From positions 24,102,659-24,166,658 of the forward strand of contig OY997659.1 of NCBI GenBank assembly GCA_963921795.1: a stretch of DNA of 64,000 nt, in the 5' to 3' direction. How positions within the stretch are numbered: position 1 is the stretch's first letter; the number at the start of each line of letters is the position of its first letter. Positions 14,845 through 24,005 of this stretch are shown here, in pieces. The notes beneath the pieces were generated by a model that worked only from the letters and a program-made list of their open reading frames with translations, ran no database searches and was not told where the DNA came from. Source of the DNA: Nannobrachium achirus. Taxonomy: Eukaryota; Chordata; Actinopteri; Myctophiformes; Myctophidae. A program made the translations under genes and the position numbers.

Positions 14845-15253
14845 CACGACACCGTTGTACAACAAAGTTGCGACACAGAAGCTTGCATTGGCTGGAAGAC
14901 CCTGACAAAGTATAATCATGGTTCAGAATGGATACATGTTGTACCCACATTTGATTGATAGCAGTTCTCAAAGAGTTGCGCCATTCATAGTGCTTGGCTG
15001 AATTCGTCATCTCAAAATGGGGTCTTTTGTGGCAAGTCTGAATAATAGCCTAAACATGCTAGACTTCCTACAAAGACACATTCAGTTCAAAGATGTGTAC
15101 AAATAGCATAGTTACCGTGGTGAGATGGTGGAATTGGTAAATATCATACTGCTGTAAGAATTGTAATAATACAGTACAGATATTTGACACAGGGCAATAA
15201 ATTGAACAGGAACTTATGATCGCCACATGCCCCACTAATAAATAAATAAATAA

Positions 15254-15284
<31 letters not shown>

Positions 15285-16089
15285 GTGGGGTTCATAACCA
15301 TTTTTCCTTTAATACTTTAAAAGGTGAAAAGAAAATGTATTACTATGGGAAACAAGTAGCTCTGGTCCATAGAATAACTCCTAAAGCTATGGACCAGAGC
15401 AAGGACAAAAGTACTAGAGGTGATGAGAAATTAAGAGATAGAGAGATATAATAAAAAAATACACTCAGTAGGAGTAAGCATAATTGTACATTTAGAGGTA
15501 CAGTAATTTCTGAGGCAGTGGGTCTTCGAACTTAACACTGACATTTTGGCGCCACCCAGTGGATATGATGAGTTACAGAAAGGCTAAACTGGAAATGGGT
15601 TCCCCTTGAAAAAACAAAATACAAGCAGCCTGTTACTGGCATGCATTCATTTATTCAAACTATTGACAAGTGCCAAACAATTCGTTACGAAAGACTTTAC
15701 TAAACAGTACAGACTCATAAGCTTTACTTTTTTCTCAAGCAACATACTTGTAATACCAAAATGCCCATATAGTTTTAGTCCACTGGTGCTTACAAAAACA
15801 GTTTCTCTTAGTAAGACTCAAGGCACATTAAATGCTCGTTTATAGAAAAACAAGTTAAGCAACCGTGTAAAAGCTTATCTAATATTGTGTAAAACTATCA
15901 AGGTCTACAAATACAGCGAATGGATAGCTTGCTTGACAAAAGCTTTAGGCCTCCTTTTATTCAGAATTAACATTTAACTCTTCATAGACAACATGTCAGT
16001 CCCCTCACGTCTTAACACTTCCTGTTTGTCTTTCACACTTGACTTCACATTGGTCCCCCTCAGGGCATCTTAACATACAGTATGCTTGT
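14845..16089. other. Downstream flank of dapl1, includes AT microsatellite
   Basis: A (TAAA)n run followed by (TA)n lies at about 15237-15284. Two 13-base inverted copies around 15360-15395 (TCTGGTCCATAG / CTATGGACCAGA) form a small fold-back. The part just below 16090 should hold the dapl1 3' UTR. Several AATAAA-type words occur on the minus strand, but none can be singled out as its poly(A) signal. Confidence 0.45.
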
Positions 16090-16206
16090 TCAACACTTCC
16101 TAGGTTGCTGGATGGGGAAAGCCCTTGGAGAGTGAGGCTTCTCCATGGCAGGGCGGATTTTGCTGTGCCTCACACTCACTGGGGTCTCTGGAAAGTCATG
16201 GCCAAA
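16090..16206 (-). CDS. dapl1: dapl1 exon 4 (C-terminus)
   Basis: The acceptor CTCTGCAG precedes TTTGGCCATGAC. The 38 residues begin FGHDFPETPVSV, continue through KIRPAMEKPHSPRAF and end IQQPRKC before TGA at 16092-16090. The last block matches the C-terminal signature of the DAP family, where DAP1 has HPSPR followed by IQQPRK and DAPL1 ends QQPRKC. The PSPR-like segment is closer to DAP1 and the final cysteine is DAPL1-like. The phase is 0 at the acceptor. Confidence 0.88.
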   Translation of the reverse strand, partial: FGHDFPETPVSVRHSKIRPAMEKPHSPRAFPIQQPRKC

Positions 16207-16733
16207 CTGCAGAGATTCATTGAACAGAGATTAGGACACAAAAAGGAAGTCAAGTGTCACACAACACACCATAAAGTTTACACCATAGTTTTCATTAGGG
16301 ATGCACGATATTTACATTTTGGCCGATATCTGATTACCAATTAATTGCATTGTCAAAATGACCGATACTGCAATTCAAGTTTCCAGTTTCCAGTAGGGAC
16401 GCTTCTTGCTTTTCTTTTTTTCTTGCTGTACAGAACAGCACTTTTTCCTTACTCTTTACCTACAAATTAAATACTAAATGTAGTATTCTTTTATTTATTT
16501 TTTTACCCCTTTGAAAGCTTTCCTCGAAAACTCATTGAATCTGCAGCTTTCAAATGGCATTTTCAGCTTCACATTCAAACACAATTTATCGGTTAATCAT
16601 TATTTTGATATTGGTTCAAAACAGATATTTTTAAGGCTATTATTGCTGAAACCAATGTGATGATTGATTAGTCGTGCATCCATAGTTGTCATTTGAAATA
16701 ATTTTTTAATTAAGATTGTAGTTTCTCTTGTAC
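16207..16733 (-). other. dapl1: dapl1 intron 3, mostly a hAT MITE
   Basis: This intron of 527 bp is GT-AG on the minus strand (GTACAAGAG donor, CTCTGCAG acceptor). A 389-bp hAT-type element at 16296-16684 makes up about three quarters of it. Confidence 0.85.
16296..16684. mobile_element. hAT MITE in dapl1 intron 3
   Basis: The ends are TAGGGATGCACGATATTT and, reverse-complemented, TATGGATGCACGACTAATC. The flanks GTTTTCAT (16288-16295) and GTTGTCAT (16685-16692) match at 7 of 8 positions, as expected for an ageing hAT duplication. There is no coding capacity. Confidence 0.85.
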
Positions 16734-16797
16734 CTTCTCCAAGCTTCCTGCCAGAAGGATGCTGACTTGTTGCATTCTGTTGGCAGTGGCAAGAGAC
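16734..16797 (-). CDS. dapl1: dapl1 exon 3
   Basis: A 64-bp exon lies between acceptor GGTTGTAG and donor GAGAAG|GTACAAG. With the AG carried over from exon 2 it reads R SLATANRMQQVSILLAGSLEK. The position and spacing correspond to the IANVAKIQTLDALNDALEK-like segment of mammalian DAPL1, sharing A-N near the start and LEK at the end, so conservation is modest. The phases fit both neighbours exactly. Confidence 0.8.
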
Positions 16798-17689
16798 CTA
16801 CAACCAAATCACAGGTTTAATGACAACAATAAGTTTCCCACTCATCCTGGACAGTCAATCATTGTTTGACAGTTAATGTATTTTATTGTGTACATTATAT
16901 GGAACTCAATTTATCCAGTATCACTTCTATTGTGCCGTGGAAGGTACAGTCTTCCTATGCTGTAGTAGTATGCAAATGGCGTTGGTACCTCAGTAAAATT
17001 ATGCCTAAACCGCAGTAGAATTATGCCTAAACCTAACCTCAGTAGAATTAGCGTTTTATCCAGCTGGTAGTGTAGCGTTAGTACCGCTAGTTTGAGCATC
17101 TAGGCCATGCCCGAGTCAAAACGTGGATTAACCCAATGCAAAAACAATTGACGAGGGAGACCACTGTACTTGTACTCAAGTGATTATAATGTGACCTCTT
17201 CCCTATATATTTGACATGCTTATTGCTTACCATTACTGCCTGAGGAAGAGTTCTTAGACTCATAACACGTTACTGAGTATTCCAATTTGAACTATTTCAT
17301 AGAGAAATAAAATGTGTGTGATACGTATTAATAGTGCAGTTTTTTAAAGTGAAAAATGTATTATGGATATGGATTTCTCTTCTTAGAATTGCTAAATACA
17401 AGGCACAGATACTTAGTTTCCATACAATCAATTATTTGCATTGCAAAATGATTCGATACCAATTATTTGCATTGTAAAACGATACAAAGCCAAACGATAT
17501 ATTTTGCTGTTTGCATATCGATATAGTAAATTGTTGCAATCTTCGATGCAGTTACTATATCGTTACACCCCTAGTTTCAATAGAACCGTGACTTATGTGA
17601 CCTCTGCCTTTAAATCTATGGGAAAGACATCAGTAAATAGAAATTAAGGTCAAAAGCGTACATTAAATGACCATGATTTGCTTGCATTA

Positions 17690-18175
17690 GTGCAATATGC
17701 AAGTAAAAGCAACTCTTCCCCAGGTGACTTAAGAATGTCAAAGCAGGATGTGATAAGACTGTCAGCCAGAACAGTCGCATCAACAACTGCATATTGGAAG
17801 GGATGTTATAGCAGGGTTGCAATGCATAAACACCTCATTACAAAGACAAATTCATACATTTCATTGGTGCAAAAAAACACAGGCATTTGTCTACAGAGAC
17901 GGAGTGAAAAAAAAAACAAGATGTGGTCAAATGAGTCATCCTTCACCATATACTCCACAAGTGGGTGGAGGCCTGAAGGCTTTACCCCTAAAGTGATCCA
18001 GTGGCTCGGTTTTATGCTGTGGGAGCATGGTTTGGAATGGGTACACCAAGCTCTTTGGATGAAAGGGTTACTCACTTCAATACAAAGTTATTCTGGGTGA
18101 TCTTTATGCCATGTCAAAACATTTCTATCCTGAGGGAAGCAGTCGCTTACAGCTAGATGCCGCGCCGGGTACAGC
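17690..18175 (+). pseudogene. Degenerate Tc1/mariner-type transposase
   Basis: A plus-strand frame at 17678-18100 contains SARTVASTTAYWKGCYSRVAMHKHLITKTN, then KMWSNESSFTIYSTSGW and a W-rich stretch ending in SIQSYSG. A second frame from 18111 continues SKHFYPEGSSRLQLDAAP. These match, in order, the DNA-binding tail, the WSDES-type block and the QDNAP block of fish Tc1-like DD34E transposases. The frame change near 18100 and the altered catalytic motifs (WSNES, LDAAP) mean it is dead. It lies antisense in dapl1 intron 2. Confidence 0.7.
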
Positions 18176-18238
18176 ACGGGTTTCGGGACATGAGTCACTT
18201 ACAAATATCTTTATACACCCGAATACAATTAACCCTAA

Positions 18239-18411
18239 AGGCCTCTCCATACTTCGACCGAAATGTTCGGTGAGTTGTGTTTTCCGACGTGCAAATTTCC
18301 GAACTCTCGTTCGGTCCAATGCTTTTCAGAAGTCCCGAGGGATATAATTTTATGGTAGAAAAGGACCTTTTGACCGAAAACGGCAGTTTCGGTCGAAGTA
18401 TGGAGAGGCCT
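18239..18411. mobile_element. PIF/Harbinger-type MITE, perfect termini
   Basis: The 173-bp element has 25-bp terminal inverted repeats beginning AGGCCTCTCCATACTTCGAC that are identical as far as read. TAA flanks it on both sides (18236-18238 and 18412-18414), the 3-bp target duplication used by PIF/Harbinger elements. The interior carries repeated TTCGGT-type words. There is no coding capacity. Perfect ends suggest fairly recent insertion. Confidence 0.88.
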
Positions 18412-19008
18412 TAACTCTAACAGAATGAGTGAAATACAATATTTCAATGGAAAAATTATTACGAATACATTTTAACCATAATTGTTACAAAACCCCTACA
18501 TAGCCCTAGGCTTAATACATTACATGTGTGTTCAAATGGGCACCAAACTTGCACGTATGTGCATAAAATGAACTCTGGCGTCAATTTATTAATTTGGTTG
18601 GGGTCACGACTCACGAGTCAATGGCAGCATTATTTTGGGTCGGGGCTGAAAAGTTGGGACTTACAGAATGACCCTTTGTATTACTTTTACTTTTTACCTC
18701 TGTGTCCGTTCTTTCTGCTGTTGCTGTTACGACACCTGCATTTCTCTCCGGGCATCAATTAAGGTTTACCCTATACGTTTTCTCATTCTAATCCAGGATC
18801 GAGTTTGACTAGCGTTACTATAACCCATCACTTGCCTTCGACTCAATCATAATCTGTGAGTCCCAACAAGTCTTTTGCTGGACTCAATTTCGACTTAAGG
18901 TGAGGATACTTGGACTTGTGAACCAGAGACTTAGGACTTGTTGAGTGACAGGTAGAGATGATCGGTGAGTGATCGCGATCGGCCGATAATGCCTCTCTAT
19001 CGGCTTTG

Positions 19009-19040
19009 CCGATCTACAAGCTAGACCAGCCATTTTCACA
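19009..19040. repeat. Hairpin repeat HP, half copy
   Basis: CCGATCTACAAGCTAGACCAGCCATTTTCACA keeps one arm and a rearranged remnant of the other inside the H2 element. Confidence 0.6.
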
Positions 19041-19338
19041 ATATTTTATCTGTGGGACAGAAATCACAGAATGTAACCTCAGCTTCAACTCCTACAAGTT
19101 GAATTGGATACTAAAGGACCTCAACCTGCAATCTCCTAATGTTTATACTTCATATACAATGTTAATTTTTTTATTTATTTGACAATTTGGCCAATGTTTG
19201 ACCAGTTTATATAGTATAGTTTGTTGATTCCTTTTGATGCAGTAATGCTCTTTTCTTGTAGGTATTAAAAAGGTCTTCAAGGTCATTAAATTGTCATTTC
19301 ACTGTCATCTGGGGACTGCAACATCATAATATTAATAA

Positions 19339-19345
19339 TGTGTGT

Positions 19346-19376
<31 letters not shown>

Positions 19377-19378
19377 GG
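19339..19378. repeat. (TG)n followed by an 18-19 base G run
   Basis: TG dinucleotides at 19339-19360 pass into a pure G tract ending at 19378, within the H2-like element and about 55 bases from dapl1 exon 2. Confidence 0.95.
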
Positions 19379-19434
19379 TCCCCGACCTTAAGTTTGAGAA
19401 CAACTGGTTTATACGTATGCCTAATATGCTTTAC

Positions 19435-19534
19435 CTGGGCTTATCAGGGCTCTTGGTCACTTTCTCCGCTGTTCCATGATGGGAGGAACTATCCTCCAGG
19501 TTTCTCTTGACCACTCGTTTGCCTCCAGCCTTCA
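19435..19534 (-). CDS. dapl1: dapl1 exon 2
   Basis: A 100-bp exon lies between acceptor GATTGATAG and donor CCCAG|GTAAAG. With the G from exon 1 it reads VKAGGKRVVKRNLEDSS, then HHGTAEKVTKSPDKP. VKAGG directly continues the GHPPA of exon 1, giving GHPPAVKAGG, the invariant N-terminal motif shared by DAP1 and DAPL1. The basic run KRVVKR follows. Both phases (2 nt in, 2 nt out) are consistent with the neighbouring exons. Confidence 0.92.
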
Positions 19535-20580
19535 CTATCAATCAAGAGAAGGTTTTGTAGAGTTGAGAAAAATGTTTATTAAAAAACAAAACCATATGAA
19601 TCCCCAGTAAGCCAGAAAGCGCAATACTAGCCAAGATTTTGCTTGGCTATCCAATGGAGCCATCAAGACATAGCAACTTGTTCTAGTGTAGCATAATCTT
19701 TTCCAATCAGTGCTGATCATTTGTGCAAATAATTTAACCCAGGCTTTCTACTTGAGATTAAGTGAAGCAAGCAGCATGATTGACTGCCTACATAGACATG
19801 TCTGGGAAAACATGGGGTTTGATCTATGAAATAAAGTTTGTGCAAAACTATGACAAAGGTGGGGCCATATTATGTCACTTTAGGATAGAAATGTTGCCCT
19901 GCACTTTCGCCTACAAAGAAGGGGTTCATAAATAAATAATAGTGTTACCCCGGGCCCAAACTATGAACACACCGTTTGCGAGCAAGCAATTTATTGCACA
20001 GAATCACGATTCCCGAATTATCATGAATGGACATCAGTTGAAAACCCAACAGAGGTCTGTTCCCTCAGACAGTGATGCGAGCACACAGTGTACTATTTAT
20101 GCACTTACTAGGTTCTGTGGCAGACAGCCAGTCCTACACACAGTGATGCTCTACCAAAAACACAGCGAATACTACTGACTGAGCAATGTGTTATACAATA
20201 ATGGGGGGAAAAATTATAATTAAAACACCACTGATTTAAATTACCAGGCAGTAAGTAACCCTAAACCCCCAAGTCGATGTGTTTACTTCGTTCGCGTTGT
20301 CGTGCAACAACCAAAGCGTCAGTTTTTCAAAGGAGAATTAACGCACAAAAGCTAAACAAATATATATTGGTCTATATATATGGGGAAAGGGTGTAGCCAG
20401 GTTATGTAGTCAGTTGTGCTGAACATAATTCCGCTGGTTTGATCAAACAGGTCAACGACAACCCGAACCCATTGTTATCCTGGAGAGAACAAAACATGCA
20501 GCAGTCGTTCCGCGTTTGATTTGAAAAATATATACGTGTACACGTACAATTGTGTATGGATGTACCATAATAAAGCTTAC

Positions 20581-20641
20581 CTGCAGGAGGGTGACCAGCT
20601 TTCAGCAAGGGATTGCAACCAGACTTTGACAATTGCACCAT
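20581..20641 (-). CDS. dapl1: dapl1 exon 1 (start codon)
   Basis: ATG at 20641-20639 has an excellent Kozak context (A at -3, G at +4: AAAATGG). The exon encodes MVQLSKSGCNPLLKAGHPPA and ends G before GTAAGCTTT. The GHPPA block ends at the same place as in DAPL1, whose N-terminus is also about 20 residues. The frame stays open upstream to about 20689 but holds no other ATG there, so the first methionine is the start used here. Splicing to exon 2 gives GHPPAVKAGG. Confidence 0.9.
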
Positions 20642-20699
20642 TTTGAACTTTCTCTCATCAACAGCTCTCAACAACACATCGAAGCTCAAACGCCCACTC

Positions 20700-20735
20700 G
20701 CTAGTTTTTATCCTGAATACAAACATGACGTCATG
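20700..20735 (-). promoter_or_regulatory. dapl1: dapl1 core promoter: CRE and TATA-like box
   Basis: A perfect palindromic cAMP-response element, TGACGTCA, lies at 20726-20733, about 85 bases upstream of the start codon. A TATA-like ATAAAAA (minus strand, about 20705-20711) lies between it and the gene. If the TATA-like box is used, transcription would begin about 25-30 bases further on, near 20680, giving a 5' UTR of about 40 bases. CRE-binding factors (CREB/ATF family) recognise this octamer, but use here is inferred. Confidence 0.5.
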
Positions 20736-20768
20736 CATAATTCAGCGTGCAAAAAAAAACCAAACAGA

Positions 20769-20840
20769 AATAACCCTGATCTACAAGTCCAACAGTCCGT
20801 GGTGATGCGACCCGTTATTAGCTTGTAGATCAGGGTTCTT
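20769..20840. repeat. Hairpin repeat HP in the dapl1 upstream region
   Basis: AATAACCCTGATCTACAAGT pairs with GCTTGTAGATCAGGGTTCTT across a 30-base loop containing GTGATGCGAC. Outside, GCGTGCAAAA (20744) and TTTCGCACGC (20841) extend the pairing. Its edge is about 35 bases from the CRE. Confidence 0.85.
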
Positions 20841-21219
20841 CTTTCGCACGCTTCGGGCGGCAGGAGGGCTAGGGCATACATCCCATAGCCCGGAGGAACG
20901 ATCGTGCTGTGATTGGCCGAGCTGGTTGTTAGGCGACCGTTGAGCGCAAGACAACATCCATAAAATGTCCAAAAGTTGTTAGACCAGTCTATGGTTTAGA
21001 CTAGTACTGTGGGGAGAAAAAGACATTCGTAAAATTATGCTAAGAGATCGAAAACTGTGTGCAACTTGGCGCACATGAGTTTGTTAATGATTTACATAAC
21101 AATTTTACTTTTGGGCATGAAAGCAAATTATCTACCCTAGAGCATAATCTTTTCTCCTGCTGTTTTTTGGTCTCATATTGTAAATTACGCAATGTAATGT
21201 TTCATTCGTACACAGTAGT
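20841..21219. other. dapl1 upstream flank, nothing recognised
   Basis: Mixed-composition DNA with no exon or repeat identified. A GCCCGGAGGAACG-containing GC-richer patch lies around 20850-20960. Confidence 0.4.
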
Positions 21220-21590
21220 GTATGGCGCTCTACAGACGGACAGCGGTTGCCGCCGGGGCTCCCGCTTGGATCTGCGGGGACAGCACCGCGGTGATACACA
21301 AACACACTCGCTCTGCGAGTAAACGCTGCGCGGTATTTCACAAAGATGAACACAATCCATCTCTCGCCGCCCGCGTACGCATGCACAAACGAGCACGCTC
21401 GCGGGGATTTTCACGGGACTGCGCCCGCTCTCCTCGCCGCCCCAAAACTTCGCTGCGCGGCTGAAAAAGCCGCCCGCCTCCCATTGAAAATGAATTGCTA
21501 GGAGGCGGTGACCGCGTACCGTGTGCAATCCCCTTAAATCTTATAATCTTATTGTTATGTTAGTTAGCAGTCTGTCTGCAGAGCGCCACA
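21220..21590. mobile_element. GC-rich segment with inverted ends, MITE-like
   Basis: TGGCGCTCTACAGACGGACA near 21224 and, on the other strand, TGGCGCTCTGCAGACAGAC near 21584 are inverted copies about 360 bp apart. The interior is the most CpG-rich part of the window (for example CGCCGCCCGCGTACGC around 21366). The paired ends favour a non-autonomous DNA element over a CpG-island promoter. No target duplication was convincingly found. An unannotated promoter cannot be excluded. Confidence 0.5.
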
Positions 21591-21934
21591 TCAACATTTC
21601 ATGCCTGGACATGCCTATCCTATCCGAGCTCCTTTTTGGGGACGCCCTCTTGCATGAACAGCACATGATGAGTTCACCATGTTTGTGTCCCCTGAAAAAA
21701 AGTTAGGCTGTTTGTTCTTTCTTTAAGAATAATGTATATGTTACTGATTAAACATAATATAATTAACTAAAGCTACTCATGATTTCATCACGTTTATGGC
21801 CCTTGAAATAGGCTAAACTGGTTTAGTCCCTCTAAGTCTAATGTATAATGTCAGATATCTGTAAAATAAAAATATAGCCTAAATTTGGGAATAATAATTC
21901 ACCACTTTTATTTCAAGGGCTACAAACATGAGTG
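21591..21934. other. Intergenic stretch, no feature recognised
   Basis: AT-rich unique-looking DNA between the GC-rich MITE-like segment and the SINE. There is no exon or RNA gene. Confidence 0.4.
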
Positions 21935-22142
21935 GCGGCAGTGGCTCAGTGGTAGAGTGGCTGCTTGGGACCCAGTTCGATCCCAGGCTCCCCCAGAGTT
22001 ATTGTCGAAATGTCCTTGAGCAAGACGCTGAACCCCCAATTGCTCCCGATGGGCAGGTTTCCTCTGCCATTGGTGTGTGAATGTTATGCACAATCTCTGT
22101 AAATTGCCTTGGATAAAGGCGCTATATAAATTTACCATTTAT
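21935..22142 (+). mobile_element. tRNA-derived SINE
   Basis: The tRNA-like head has an A box (TGGCTCAGTGGTAGAGTGG) and B box (AGTTCGATCCC) for RNA polymerase III. A body with TCCTTGAGCAAGACGCTGAA follows, then the 3' end AAGGCGCTATATAAATTTAC. These are hallmarks of teleost tRNA SINEs. A shorter 3' piece of the same family lies at 23825-23962. Confidence 0.88.
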
Positions 22143-22825
22143 GAGGAACCCCATGAATGCTTAATCAGTGATAATAATTCTTAATATACTGGATATGTGC
22201 TCTGTAATGTGGCAGGTTGGAAATGGTTCAGTAGAACATTTAGTTGTGAACTACTAAAATAAATCGTGATCATGATGTTTACAAGTAATCCTGTTGATGT
22301 ACTTACCATAGTTAATCCTTTAATTAAGGTTTTGTTCATGCACAAGGACATGGTGCATAATACATTCCTGATTATTCATGAAGTATTAATGCATGAGGAA
22401 ATGCGTTAACATACGAGTTCATGCATGAATGTATGCCATTTCATGTATCCTTACCGTAGCGTTACTGAAATGACAGTAGACTAATAACGTGTCACGTTAC
22501 AGAATATTTGATGCATTAGACAGTGACACCACCTTATACACCCACCCTCCAGTATTCAAGCATTGAGCGTGGACTGTGGCATCTGCATGGGAACGAATTT
22601 ACACACCAAGACATGGTCCATTTTCCTTTGGGTACTCTTTTGGTAATTTTTTAGGCAGAAAAGGTACAGTATAATTATTTCAGATGTCACTGGCCCTGTG
22701 ATAATTAATTAAATGTAACTTAGTTTTCTTATAGTGTAAAAGAGTGTAAAAAAATGCACTTGCCGGGCATGCATAAAGGCTCTACCCAGAATTCCTTAAT
22801 GTAACCACACCAGAACATGAACCAT
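22143..22825. other. Intergenic stretch, no feature recognised
   Basis: Between pkp4 and dapl1. ATGCAT-containing words are frequent around 22335-22445, but no element boundaries are visible. Confidence 0.4.
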
Positions 22826-22831
22826 AGGCCC

Positions 22832-22930
22832 AGGCGGCTGGCGTAGCGGTCTGGACACCTAAGCTGCTAATCCAGTATGACAGCGTGTCGTGGGTTCGAG
22901 CCTATATCATGTTGACCTTTGCTGCATGTC
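22832..22930 (+). mobile_element. tRNA-like SINE head fragment
   Basis: GGCTGGCGTAGCGGTCTGGA resembles an A box and GTGGGTTCGAGCC a B box at tRNA spacing. It does not fold as an intact tRNA gene, so a SINE remnant is the better reading. Confidence 0.5.
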
Positions 22931-23154
22931 ACTCCGACAACAAAACAAATCCATGCCTAAACATAATGGCCGTACTAAAAGTGCCTGTATGCTCAATAGT
23001 TTGTCCCTAAAAGAACGTTCTTGTATTTGTAAAGTAACTTTAAGAATGTGTAAATGATGAATGATCCCATCATACATCCCACGTACTATCTGATGATGAA
23101 ATGAAATGTGTTGCCGTACAGGAACACATAGAAAATCAGTGAACCATCCAATGT

Positions 23155-23390
23155 AAGTTAAGTAGAGCTCTTGCCTTTGTACCGCAAGGTCATGGGTTCG
23201 ATTCCGGGCACCGCCAACTCAGCGTATGAGTAGCACGGCTTGGCAAGTCGTGCGGCAAGTACTGGGAGCTGATGGTAGGTGTGGCGCTCCACCTCAGCAG
23301 TCCATCTCCCAGGGGTCTAGCGCATTGTAACGGGGACAGACTCCCGCGTGTTACCGGCTGATACCGACAATAAGCCACTCCCGACCTACT
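23155..23390 (+). mobile_element. tRNA-like SINE fragment
   Basis: AAGTAGAGCTCTTGCCTTTG (A-box-like) is followed by GGTCATGGGTTCGATTCC (B box) and about 180 bases of non-tRNA tail. The head is incomplete. The family is not named. Confidence 0.5.
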
Positions 23391-23824
23391 TACTTAACCC
23401 ACTGAAGGGCTATTTCACTTTCTAACATGTTTGGGGTCATTTTAATGTCTACGCTGTCTTTTGTGAACACCCCAGACAGTTTTAAGTTGCTTGACTCAGC
23501 ATTTAGATATATTTTGCTATTCATTTTATCAGACACACCCCCTTCCCATACAAACCCCCATTTTAACCATGATATATTAAATGAAAACACCTGTTCTTGG
23601 TTCTTTTAAATACTTATCTTTTACTGTATATATATTTTTTCATTTACCCCCCCCCCAAAAAAAATTGAATGAAAAAATGAATTGGAAAAGACACGGCCCC
23701 TAGAAGGACAATATCCGTCACTAGAACCAAGGAAGGGTGTTTTCCATGAATCCATCATGATTTGTTTTTTCTTTTTGACACAGATGCTTTCCTGGTTTTA
23801 ATGGGTTAACTGTACCTGTGAAGT

Positions 23825-23962
23825 CACTAATGATTTCCTCCACCATTGGTGTATGAATGTGTGTGCGAATGGGTGAATGTAACGCACAATCTATGTAAAG
23901 TGTTTTGGATAAAAAGCGCTATATAAAAATGCACCATTTATATAAATGCACCATTACTAATA
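23825..23962 (+). mobile_element. SINE 3' fragment
   Basis: CCACCATTGGTGTATGAATG through AAAAGCGCTATATAAAAATG matches the 3' third of the SINE at 21935-22142. It ends just below the proposed pkp4 poly(A) site. Confidence 0.75.
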
Positions 23963-24005
23963 ATGTGTGCGCTTACACAGTTATTTTAAAAAACAAAAGT
24001 GAACC

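Larger units (their letters stand above)
18990..19406 (-). mobile_element. hAT MITE family H2, second copy
   Basis: The high end GAGAACAACTG is the reverse of a CAGTTGTTCTCAA terminus. The words GACAATTTGGCCAATGTTTG and AAAGGTCTTCAAGGTCATTA are reverse-complement matches to 37441-37475 and 37405-37440 of the H2 copy at 37268-37680. The lower end is not clear. A half hairpin (19009-19040) occupies the position of the perfect hairpin in the other copy. Confidence 0.75.
16798..19434 (-). other. dapl1: dapl1 intron 2, packed with mobile elements
   Basis: The intron is 2,637 bp. From low to high it holds a short TTAGGTTTAGGCAT-type repeat (about 16975-17050), a hAT-like end TAACGATATAGTAA...ACACCCCTAG (to about 17574), a degenerate Tc1 transposase (about 17690-18175), a Harbinger MITE (18239-18411), a hAT copy (about 18990-19406) with a partial hairpin, and (TG)n followed by a G run. 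Confidence 0.75.
16090..20641 (-). other. dapl1: dapl1 gene span (coding part, four exons)
   Basis: The coding exons 20641-20581, 19534-19435, 16797-16734 and 16206-16090 join in phase into 342 nt, 113 residues plus stop, close to the 107 residues I recall for human DAPL1. DAP-family proteins are small, proline- and basic-rich and lack an enzymatic fold. DAP1 is a known negative regulator of autophagy, while DAPL1 is associated with epithelial differentiation and retinal pigment epithelium growth control. Support for dapl1 over dap: a C-terminal cysteine after QQPRK, the short N-terminus, and location just downstream of pkp4 in the same orientation. The middle of the protein is poorly conserved, so a divergent dap paralogue remains possible. 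Introns hold a hAT MITE, a degenerate Tc1 transposase, a Harbinger MITE and a hAT copy. Confidence 0.85.

Noticed and set aside
20402..20689. Longer dapl1 start with SFDVLLRAVDERKFK before the methionine
   Set aside because: The upstream first codon is TTG, not ATG. The ATG at 20641 has a strong Kozak context and gives the family-typical N-terminal length.
23195..23215. True tRNA genes at B-box-like words (22880, 23195, 35680, 38350)
   Set aside because: None shows a full cloverleaf with paired acceptor stem. SINE heads explain them better.
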